A stretch of DNA of 64,000 bases, taken from the NCBI RefSeq assembly GCF_023101765.2, contig NC_064212.1, positions 11,966,001-12,030,000 on the forward strand, given 5' to 3'. Below are positions 44,406-51,996 of the stretch, in pieces. The notes beneath the pieces are model-generated. The model was given only the letters and a program-made list of their open reading frames with translations, made no database searches and was not told the origin of the DNA. Both the position numbers and the translations under genes were made by a program. The first letter of the stretch is position 1; every line of letters begins with the position of its first letter. Source of the stretch: Spodoptera frugiperda. Lineage: Eukaryota; Arthropoda; Insecta; Lepidoptera; Noctuidae.

Positions 44406-44539
44406 AATTAACTTTGATAAATTGCGTATGAGAGAGTGCAAAGTTTCATTAAAATCGGTTTAGCAGTTTCCATGAAATTAGATTTGAAATAAAATCTACG
44501 CCAGGTAAAAAACAAAAAGTGATAAATAAAATTGTAAGA

Positions 44540-44582
44540 CAAAGTATGTATGGAGGCCTTTGTTCAGCAGTGGACGTCGATC
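44540..44582 (-). mobile_element. Retroelement tail fragment
   Basis: GGAGGCCTTTGTTCAGCAG and TGGACGTCGATCATGAAG are the complement of the fragment at 47764-47856. This sequence is common at 3' ends of lepidopteran retroelements. Confidence 0.5.
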
Positions 44583-44604
44583 ATGAAGTAAGTACGTTGT
44601 CATC

Positions 44605-44738
44605 ATCTAGTTGCCCTGGAAATTGACTTGTTGGATGCAACTTGTCGGATGATTATGAATATGAGGTACCAGGATACCATAAGAATGTCAGTATCAAATT
44701 CAGCCATACATCGTAGTCAAAATACTATATATTATATA
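44605..44738 (+). repeat. Type C unit
   Basis: GACTTGTTGGATGCAACTTG and TCGGATGATTATGAATATGA with GGTACCAGGATACCATAAG. The tail contains CATCGTAGTCAAAATACTA. Confidence 0.75.
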
Positions 44739-44847
44739 CTAGCAAACCCCGGCGAACTCCGTTTCGCCACCAGATGGGCTTTTCTCTAGTTTTTTTTTTT
44801 GCTATAAACCTCACGGTGCTCAAGTCCTTTCCAACGAATGCAAAACC
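44739..44847 (-). mobile_element. Mini-Helitron H1, left part, split by the Penelope-like element
   Basis: CTAGCAAACCCCGGCGAACT is the complement of the H1 3' end. The element stops at GAATGCAAAACC and resumes at 46967 with the same 12 bases. The Helitron end is at 47050. Confidence 0.82.
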
Positions 44848-45027
44848 AAATTAATTATTATGTTATCGGCTTACTCACGTACTGTTTTGACGAGGAACTC
44901 GACTAGTTTCAAGCCATGCTAGAGGCTCATATTCATGAGCAGCATTCCGCGACACACGACGCGGCGATTGTCGCGCTGCTACTGGCGATTCGAGGATCGC
45001 GCCCATCGCGCCCTCTGTCTGGAATCG
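44848..45027 (-). repeat. Left terminal repeat of the Penelope-like element
   Basis: It starts TTAATTATTATGTTATCGG and includes GAGGCTCATATTCATGAGC and a GC-rich end, CGCCCTCTGTCTGGAATCG. The coding frame reads into it and stops within. Confidence 0.88.
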
Positions 45028-46742
45028 CGCGCACTATCTGGCGCGCGCGACGATGTTGGCTCGTTAGACTCGTTCGCCGGCGGCTGCGCAGGTGTTAGAT
45101 TCGATTCTCGGGTCGGCGCAAAAACGGTGTTACATACCGCGCTCACTGTGTCACACTCCAGACCCGCAACATTGTAAGTTGACGCAGATTGTAGACTCGG
45201 CTTCCAGGCAGGTGGTAATGCCCAGCCACCGTCTCTGTTGAAGTTGGGATGGCGACTTATTTCGATGGCCTCACGTACTTTCCGCGGTACAAAGTATTTC
45301 TCCCTCGCTAGTACGGAGACCTTGTCGAAGCGAAGGAAGTGAGCCGTGCCCGCGCTACAAGCATGCTCGGCTACTGCCGATGTATGGGTGTCCCTGTTCT
45401 TCACACTGCGTATGTGTTCTTTGAGTCTGGTTGTGATGTTGCGGCGAGTTTCCCCGATGTAACTCGAGCCACAGTCGCACGGTATCATGTATACCCCGGG
45501 AACTGCCAGTGGATCCTTATCCTTAGGCGAGCGTAATAAGTTCCGTAATTGACCGGGTGGGCGGAAGATCGTCCTGATGCTGTATCTTCGGCGTAACAGG
45601 TGTCCGATGGTGTCGGTTACTCCTTTCACATAGGGTAAGAATGCTGGAGTCCGCTCCGCAACTGCCGGTCGTCTTTTACACGATGAACTCGCCAGTCGAG
45701 TACATTGACGCCAGTTGTACCCATTTGTTTCCAGTACTACTCTAAGGTGGTTAAGTTCCGCGTCAATGTACTGGGGATCACACAGGTTCAGTGCCCGGTT
45801 GATTAACGTACGGGGAACAGAGGCAAGGTGGGAGGGATGATGGTGTGAGTCGGCTCGTAGGTACCGGTCCGTGTGTGTCGGTTTACGGTAAACCGTGTGT
45901 GACAGGCGGCCGTCTGTTTCACGCCTCACGAGCACGTCCAAGAACGGTAACATTCCCTCTTTTTCCTCCTCAGTCGTGAACTGAATGCTACCGTGCACCG
46001 AGTTTAGGTGTCCCACGAATTCCGCCACATGTTCCCGGTTGATGACGGCGAATACGTCATCAACATATCTCCACCAGTATCGCGGACGCACCGGGGTGGA
46101 TGTTAAGGCTTGACCCTCAAACCACTCCATATACATATTAGCAACCACTGGCGCTAGCGGCGAACCCATAGCAACCCCGTTCACTTGCTGGTAATAATCC
46201 CCTCTCCACAAGAAATAACCTGTTGTCAGGCAATGGCTTACACAGTCAATGTATCCAGTAGGTAAATCCGTCCCGCTCAATGTTGTGGTGATAATATTTA
46301 TTGCCTCATCTACTGGAACATTTGTAAAAAGTGATGAGATGTCGAAACTCATGATTATCTCTTTTTCTTGGAGTTGGATATCAGCCAATAGTGTGATGAA
46401 GTGACGGGAATCCTTCACATATGAGTTCGTTTTCCCAGTAAAAGGTTGTAATATAGTTGCCAGATGCCGCGACAGTTTGTAGGTTGGTGCATCAATCTGA
46501 CTAACTATAGGTCTCAGGGGCCAGTTTGGTTTATGTATTTTGGGTAAACCGTAGATCTTGGGCGGTGTAGGGTTATGAGGGCGTAATTGTGCTACCAAGT
46601 CTTTGTCACCTAGGCCTTGCAATAACTTTACAGTTTTTGTAGTCACCCGGGCTGTCGGATCGTATGACAGTTTCTTGTAGACCGCGGTGTCACTCACCAT
46701 TTGCGTGATTTTCTCTTCGTACGCCTTGGTATCAACAACCAC
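44979..46742 (-). CDS. Penelope-like reverse transcriptase with GIY-YIG endonuclease, 5' truncated
   Basis: The 587-residue frame encodes a Penelope-like protein. The reverse transcriptase has PKIYGLPKIHKP, SFDISSLFTNVPV, GVAMGSPLAPVVAN and the catalytic YVDD near residue 225. LPFLDVLV and VYRKPTHTDRYL are family-typical thumb motifs. A C-terminal GIY-YIG nuclease follows near residue 415 (GVYMIPC ... SYIGETRR). Reverse transcriptase copies the element RNA and the endonuclease is thought to open target DNA. The listed start is not a good ATG. The frame remains family-like upstream (RKGNATVV) until it meets the inverted terminal repeat at about 46759, so the true N-terminus is missing. The last residues come from the terminal repeat. 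Confidence 0.93.
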   Translation of the reverse strand: MVVDTKAYEEKITQMVSDTAVYKKLSYDPTARVTTKTVKLLQGLGDKDLVAQLRPHNPTPPKIYGLPKIHKPNWPLRPIVSQIDAPTYKLSRHLATILQPFTGKTNSYVKDSRHFITLLADIQLQEKEIIMSFDISSLFTNVPVDEAINIITTTLSGTDLPTGYIDCVSHCLTTGYFLWRGDYYQQVNGVAMGSPLAPVVANMYMEWFEGQALTSTPVRPRYWWRYVDDVFAVINREHVAEFVGHLNSVHGSIQFTTEEEKEGMLPFLDVLVRRETDGRLSHTVYRKPTHTDRYLRADSHHHPSHLASVPRTLINRALNLCDPQYIDAELNHLRVVLETNGYNWRQCTRLASSSCKRRPAVAERTPAFLPYVKGVTDTIGHLLRRRYSIRTIFRPPGQLRNLLRSPKDKDPLAVPGVYMIPCDCGSSYIGETRRNITTRLKEHIRSVKNRDTHTSAVAEHACSAGTAHFLRFDKVSVLAREKYFVPRKVREAIEISRHPNFNRDGGWALPPAWKPSLQSASTYNVAGLECDTVSAVCNTVFAPTRESNLTPAQPPANESNEPTSSRAPDSARDSRQRARWARSSNRQ

Positions 46743-46758
46743 AGTCGCGTTGCCCTTA

Positions 46759-46938
46759 CGATTCCAGACAGAGGGCGCGATGGGCGCGATCCTCGAATCG
46801 CCAGTAGCAGCGCGACAATCGCCGCGTCGTGTGTCGCGGAATGCTGCTCATGAATATGAGCCTCTAGCATAGCTTGAAACTAGTCGAGTTCCTCGTCAAA
46901 ACAGTACGTGAGTAAGCCGATAACATAATAATTAATTT
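46759..46938 (-). repeat. Right terminal repeat of the Penelope-like element, inverted
   Basis: It is the complement of 44848-45027, ending AACATAATAATTAATTT. It abuts the 5' end of the reverse transcriptase frame. Confidence 0.88.
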
Positions 46939-46966
46939 AGTATGTCTCACGAAAGTTACAATAAAA

Positions 46967-47050
46967 GAATGCAAAACCGTGAAAATCGGTTCATGCTTTC
47001 TGGAGTTATAGCGTCAGGAAGGAAAACCAGACTTATTTTTATATAATAGA
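46967..47050 (-). mobile_element. Mini-Helitron H1, right part
   Basis: It starts with the duplicated GAATGCAAAACC and continues with the H1 sequence to ATAATAGA before T. Confidence 0.82.
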
Positions 47051-47321
47051 TGACGTGATAACCTGTTTGAATGCAACTTGTGGGATAAATATGAGTCTTT
47101 GTAACTAGGATAACATGAACCGAAAGAGAACCGATATTGCAAAAATAGTCTTTGTATGCGAAAAAAATATTATGATGGGAGATTATAACCTGTTGGAATG
47201 CAACTTGTGGGATAGATACGAGTCTATGAAACTAGAATATCAAACATTGAAGGAGTGATTTCAATTTCATAAACAGGACGAAAATATGGTTGGATATATA
47301 AAACCTGGAGTGGTATAAATA
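47051..47321 (+). repeat. Type C units
   Basis: ACCTGTTTGAATGCAACTTG with GTAACTAGGATAACATGAAC, then AACCTGTTGGAATGCAACTTG with GAAACTAGAATATCAAAC. Confidence 0.75.
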
Positions 47322-47972
47322 ATCCCATCAAAAACATCCTGTAAAAAACCCAAGTCTCGCAGCTCAGTCTTTCTACCGTCAAAAGTTGTGAGATCCATGT
47401 AATACCAAGTCGGTTAATCTATTTAGTGTCTACTTGAAGGACCTTCTGTTTTAAGTTATTACATAAGTTATTATCATGCCAATATTAAAAATATTTAACG
47501 TTTTAAACAAATAGATCGACTTGGACATCGCTTGATTTGATTATTAGTATGTATCACACTACACAGCACGACGGGCCAGCGACCAACAGGAACGAGAGTT
47601 TCAATCGCGTGAGGCGCGAGAGACTAAAGAATCTAATATAATATTGTAATATTCATTTTGTTTTCATGCGATGTCCAAGTCGATCTATTTGTTTAAAACG
47701 TTAAATATTTTTAATATTGGCATGATAATAACTTATGTAATAACTTAAGACAGAAGGTCCTTCATCATCATCATCATCATCATCAGCCGAGAGACGTCCA
47801 CTGCTGAACAAAGGCCTCCCCCTTGGTCCTCCACGTAGAACGACAAGCCGCCACCTTCAAGTAGACACTAAATAGATTAACCGACTTGGTATTACATGGA
47901 TCTCACAACTTTTGACGGTAGAAAGACTGAGCTGCGAGACTTGGGTTTTTTACAGGATGTTTTTGATGGGAT
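47322..47972. mobile_element. Foldback element with long inverted arms
   Basis: The outer ends are ATCCCATCAAAAACATCCTG and its complement. The arms reach inward past CGACTTGGTATTACATGG and GATCGACTTGGACATCG on each side, leaving a central spacer of about 100 bp. The right arm is interrupted by another repeat at about 47764-47856. There is no transposase frame. Target duplication and superfamily are not resolved. Confidence 0.85.
47764..47856 (+). mobile_element. Retroelement tail inserted in a foldback arm
   Basis: An ATC microsatellite is followed by CGAGAGACGTCCACTGCTG, AACAAAGGCCTCCCCCTTGG and CGACAAGCCGCCACC. The other arm of the foldback lacks this block, so it was inserted after the arms formed. 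Confidence 0.7.
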
Positions 47973-48295
47973 CTCACTTCTTTTTGTAGAGCCTTTCTTT
48001 TTGATACCATCTACTTCTAACGAATTTTGTTAAAGAGGCCAGTCTGTCTGTAAGGAGGCTAGTCGCGCTAACAATTTATATATAACAGATTTAAATTATA
48101 ATATATTGTTTTATTAGATTTTCGTACTTCAAGACATGTCCAATCATGTGTTTTTCATTACGTCGACCATTTTACAAGTAATAATGTTGTTCAGTTTCAT
48201 GGGCTAAACACACCCTTACCCACCCTATACCCCCTCCCTTGCCTCATATGGTAGGTACCTATCTACACCTATTAAATTTATAACCACCACCAACC

Positions 48296-48365
48296 ACCAA
48301 CTGCATCAATAACTTTGTAATCCCATATATTTATATGGGATTACAAAGTTATTTATGCAGTTGGT
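48296..48365. repeat. Near-perfect 34-bp hairpin
   Basis: Two 34-base arms differ at one position and are separated by a 2-3 base loop. The outer end is ACCAACTGCAT and the inner end CCCATATA. The length and near-perfect pairing resemble a recent MITE or a small-RNA-like hairpin. No flanking support was found for either. Confidence 0.85.
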
Positions 48366-48754
48366 GTATTTGGAAAACTGGACCGAAATTACAAAATATT
48401 TAAGTTTTCCCATGATTAAGACACTAAACTCTATATGTATTCCAAATATGAAGCTTCTAAGTCTGCTAGAAGTGCCTTGGACTTTTGATGATCGGTGAGT
48501 CAGTGAGTGACAAAATTTAGAAACTTTAACAAGTTGTCATTCTTAAACTACTGGTTCAAATTGACTGAAATTTTAAATATTCCGTGTTTATACAATGCCG
48601 GATTAGTTACTGAAGATTCAGGTTTCTTGCTTTATCCACAACCGAATTATAGGGGGTCGAAAAAGGCCCGAATTGCTTCGAGAAAAGGATGGTACGGCCG
48701 TGCCGCTTTTTTTTTGCTCGACTTGGCGGGGGCACTGCCGTGCCCCCAGATAAT

Positions 48755-49010
48755 ATTGTGGCAAACTTTAGGGCCGTGAGGTTCAAGTATAGTGCATATT
48801 TCATTTACAAAGATATTGTAAAGAGGATGGTTGATACTTCAGGCGACCGAAAGGCTGGCTTCTACCTTGGTCAAAAGTTAAGCATTGCCATACAACGTGG
48901 CAATGCTGCTAGTCTTTTATACTTTACGACCTTATAAATTAAGAGTTACGAGTGCATTACCGGTCTTTCACTACCGGTAACCTCAGGCGCATAATGAAAA
49001 TTATACGAAA
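48755..49010 (+). repeat. Recurring module between type C blocks, copy 3
   Basis: GGCAAACTTTAGGGCCGTG, GGTTGATACTTCAGGCGACC and TAAATTAAGAGTTACGAGTG follow the order of the modules at 38255 and 40085. Confidence 0.6.
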
Positions 49011-49044
49011 GGAAAATCTTTGGAAAACACTTATCTTAAGAATA

Positions 49045-49290
49045 CAGTATGCACCTGTTGGATACAACCTGTCAGATAACTATGATTCTGTAGTACCAGG
49101 ATATTATAAATTCAAGGAGTATGCATAACGAAATATGAATGTTCGAATCGCTCATGTTGTTGTTCCATAGCTGCGTATTCCATAACCTGTTGGAATACAA
49201 CTTGTAGGATAAATAGGAGACTACAAAACTGGGATAACATCAATTGAAAGAGTATCATCAATTTCAGAAACTAAACGTATTATAAAAACT
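49045..49290 (+). repeat. Type C unit pair
   Basis: CACCTGTTGGATACAACCTG with GTAGTACCAGGATATTATAA, then ACCTGTTGGAATACAACTTG with AAACTGGGATAACATCAATTG. It is nearly the same as the pair at 40360-40590. Confidence 0.78.
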
Positions 49291-49411
49291 ATTTAAACAT
49301 CAAGTTACCTTACATTTTTAGACCTTGGTAGGATGCGTATGCGAGAATACAAAGTTTCATCAAAATCGGCTTAGCAGTTTCCATGAAAATGAGATGTGAA
49401 AGTCCTAAATA

Positions 49412-50291
49412 AGGCTAGCCGCACACACTCAATAATATTGTCAATAAAGTACGTATTGTCAATAATATTGTGTGTGTGCGACCTGTATTGCGGTATTGTT
49501 CAATAATATTGTAGATTATCCAGAAATTCTGATTTTGTCACGTCAATATCGGGGGGAGGCAGGGGTATTGTCAATCATATTGACGTGTGCGGGCGCGCGG
49601 CAATATTTTAGTTGAGGAAAAGATTTCAAGGCAGGCGGACGTTCTTGTTATTTGTTCAAAATGGAAGACGAAAACAGTATCCAAAGCGAAAATAGTGTTG
49701 ATACTGTTGATAATAGTACCCTTACGGAAAAACACTATTTGTCAGTATTTATTAAAACATGGGAAACTTATCCAGAATTACGGAATACATCCTGCAAAGC
49801 ATATCGTGATACAGTTAAGAAAAATAATGCGCTTGATAAGTTGCTCGAGATTTATAAAAAAATCAAACCAAATAGTACAAGAGAAGACGTAAAGAAAAAA
49901 AATTAATTCCCTACGAACAAATTTTCGGAAAGAATTAAAGAAGATGCACAAATCAAAAAAAAAAAAAAAAATTCACAAATTCACTCGTAGTTCATTTATT
50001 AGATTAAAGTGATTTAACTCAGCTTTTTTTCTCATCCAGTCCTTAATCCACCGTTTATTTCTTGATTACCTTTTTTAGTTAGTAAAATTAATGCAATACT
50101 CAATGCAACGACTTTTTTCTTTCTTTCCATTATGTTCAACGTGCGCACATGAATCTAGCTGCGGATCGACTGAGTCAGATTTTACAATGAAAAATTGACA
50201 ATAATATTGTGTAGTGTGCGGAGATCATTTTATTGATGAAGATATTGACAATCTTGCATTGGCAATATTATTGAGTGTGTGCGGCTAGCCT
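49412..50291 (+). mobile_element. Harbinger-like DNA element, deletion derivative
   Basis: The ends are AGGCTAGCCGCACACACTCA and its near-complement, flanked by ATA on both sides (49409-49411 and 50292-50294). A 3-bp duplication suits the PIF/Harbinger group. Subterminal repeats of CAATAATATTG are present at both ends. A short MADF-like frame is kept and no DDE transposase frame is visible. Confidence 0.75.
49661..49906 (+). CDS. Short MADF/Myb-like protein, C-terminally truncated
   Basis: From the first ATG the frame gives about 81 residues. After an acidic leader there is a stretch with FIKTWETYPELRN, YRDTVKKNNALDKLL and IKPNSTREDVKKK, which resembles the start of a MADF DNA-binding domain. 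Harbinger-type transposons often carry such a protein beside the transposase, where it assists DNA binding. The usual domain is somewhat longer and the frame ends soon after it in an A-rich stretch, so this is probably a remnant of the element's accessory gene. The domain assignment is by eye. Confidence 0.6.
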   Translation: MEDENSIQSENSVDTVDNSTLTEKHYLSVFIKTWETYPELRNTSCKAYRDTVKKNNALDKLLEIYKKIKPNSTREDVKKKN

Positions 50292-50329
50292 ATAAGTAAG
50301 TAACTACATTGCCATAATATGGTTGCCAT

Positions 50330-50470
50330 GGAAATTGACTTGTTTTTTTTTAAATGACTTGTTGTATGCAACGGATGATTATGAATATGTGGTACCAGGA
50401 TATCATAAGCAATAAGCCTGTCAGTATTAAATTCGGCTATGCATCATACATTGACAAAATACTATGTGAC
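50330..50470 (+). repeat. Type C unit, diverged
   Basis: TTGCCATGGAAATTGACTTG and GGTACCAGGATATCATAAGC match the unit at 44605. The centre is altered by a T-rich insertion. Confidence 0.6.
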
Positions 50471-50485
50471 GTAAGATTATGACCT

Positions 50486-50589
50486 CTAGAATTTTGACAT
50501 AAGCTCCATACAAAATGTGTCAAAATTCTACGGCTCGTAAGCAAATTTAACGATCCGTAGTTTATTGGAATGCGCCGCGCCGTAAGGCT
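50486..50589. mobile_element. Small insertion with inverted repeats
   Basis: TAGAATTTTGACA and TGTCAAAATTCTA face each other, followed by about 60 bp ending GCCGTAAGGCT. The same type C context near 39793 reads GACCTGTTTGAATGC without the insert, so the boundary is supported by an empty site. The family is unknown. Confidence 0.65.
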
Positions 50590-51090
50590 GTTTGAATGCA
50601 ACTTGTGGGATAAATATGAGTCTACGGAATTAGGGTAGCATGAACCGAAAGAGAGCCGGTATTGCAAACATAGTCCACGTTTGTATGTGAAAAAAAAAAT
50701 ATTACGATAGGAGATTTATAACCTGTTGGAATGCAACTTGTGGGATAGATACGAGTCTATGAAACCAGGATTGCATACATTGATAGAGTGATGTCAATTT
50801 CATAAACAGAACCAAAATATGGTTTAAAATAAAAATGAAGTGGGAGTAGAAATAGCGTAGGATGCGTTGCCATAGAAATTCACTTGTTGGATACAACTTG
50901 TCGGATGAGTGCGGTTTTTAAGTAACAGAATATCATGAATCGAAAGAGTAACAGTATCGCAAACAGAAAGTTTGTAAAGAAAATAGCAGCAGTAGGTAGG
51001 TACGTTGTTACTTCCGCAGAATAAACCTGTTGGAATGCAACTTGTAGGATAAATAGGAGTCTACTGAACTAGGAGAGCATACTTTGAAAG
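50590..51090 (+). repeat. Type C units
   Basis: Four units at about 50590, 50718, 50885 and 51025 have terminal blocks GAATTAGGGTAGCATGAAC, GAAACCAGGATTGCATAC, GTAACAGAATATCATGAATC and GAACTAGGAGAGCATAC. Confidence 0.78.
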
Positions 51091-51274
51091 TGTGTCGTAT
51101 CATGGAGGTCTACAGCGGCTTCTGTTCCGCGATAGACGTCTTCTAACTGATAACCGCGTTTACAACACAAAAACGTCTGGTCGGAAGATCCTTTCTTTAT
51201 ATTTTTCAGAATATTTTGATCAATGAGTGAGACAAATAAAACAGCTAAAAAAGGAAGTAAGTAGTAAGAGCTTT

Positions 51275-51491
51275 TGTTATTTATTGATATCGAAATAATA
51301 TATTTAATTCAAGTACTAGCGCCATCTGGTGGCAACACTGAATAATTAGGTTATGGCTAAAATAACTTATGTCCAAGTTTATGATTTTTTTTTATCTATG
51401 CTCTCTCTGTTCTAATGTATTCCGTTGTGTGTGAGAAAATATAAGCTGCGTGTTTTACTTACTTACTCTTTTGTTTTAATTATAAATAATA
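51275..51491 (+). repeat. 5' LTR of the copia element
   Basis: Starts TGTTATTTATTGATATCG and ends AATTATAAATAATA. The promoter is expected here. Position-specific motifs were not assigned. Confidence 0.93.
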
Positions 51492-51506
51492 GGTTATGGG
51501 CCCAGC
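51492..51506 (+). promoter_or_regulatory. Primer binding site, complementary to the initiator tRNA-Met anticodon arm
   Basis: GGTTATGGGCCCAGC is complementary to the anticodon stem-loop of initiator tRNA-Met (GCTGGGCCCATAACC). Priming by an internally cut initiator tRNA is known for Drosophila copia. Confidence 0.85.
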
Positions 51507-51588
51507 TTGGCAATAATTTAGCTAGGGACAGTCGTAATTTCCAGTTTAGCTCATTTTTTTAGCGTAGGTAGCAAGTGATAAACAAAAT

Positions 51589-51996
51589 ATGTCGACAAAT
51601 TACTTGGTGAATGTGCCCAAGCTAAAAGGGCGGGAAAATTACACTGAATGGTGCTTCGCCGCGGAGAATTTTCTGGTCTTGGAGAACATGGAGCATTGCA
51701 TAAAACCTGTCCCCGGGAAGATTACAGAAGCTGCTGATGATGCAAGGACTAAAGCTATATTGATTCTCACAATCGACTCAAGCTTTTACGTGCACATAAA
51801 GGATGTCAAAACGTCGTTGGAGCTGTGGAATAAGCTGAGAGCTTTATTCGATGATTCGGGTTTTACTAGACGCATCAGTTTATTGAGAAATCTTGTCTCA
51901 ATTCGTCTCGAAAATAGCAGTTCTATGACAAGTTTATGTGACACAACTTATAGAAACCGGGCAAAAGTTAAGCGGAACGGGATTCGCAATAAGTGA
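51589..51996 (+). pseudogene. Copia Gag N-terminal frame, ends in a frameshift
   Basis: It starts at an ATG about 80 bp after the primer binding site. The protein has the copia-type Gag opening (VPKLKGRENYTEWCFAAENF, LWNKLRALFDDSG, RISLLRNLVSIRL). At about 51933-51935 an extra T in a TTT run shifts the frame. Beyond it the residues are meaningless until the stop, while the correct reading continues in the frame starting at 51938. This is more likely a mutation or an assembly error than programmed frameshifting, because it splits Gag well before the zinc knuckle. Confidence 0.88.

Larger units (their letters stand above)
44848..46966 (-). mobile_element. Penelope-like element with inverted terminal repeats
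   Basis: A 2119-bp insertion lies inside an H1 Helitron, flanked by a 12-bp duplication GAATGCAAAACC (44836-44847 and 46967-46978). Terminal repeats of about 180 bp are inverted: 44848-45027 and 46759-46938, with at least one mismatch. Inverted pseudo-LTR arrangements are known for Penelope-like elements. A 28-bp extra tail lies between the right repeat and the duplication. One long frame between the repeats encodes reverse transcriptase and GIY-YIG endonuclease. Confidence 0.9.

Noticed and set aside
44916..45536. Plus-strand frames opposite the Penelope-like gene
   Set aside because: They are shadows of the long minus-strand frame with its clear reverse transcriptase and endonuclease motifs.
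51930..51996. Programmed ribosomal frameshift between copia Gag and Pol
   Set aside because: The shift lies in the middle of Gag, before the zinc knuckle, and related copia elements use one frame here. An extra base is the simpler explanation.
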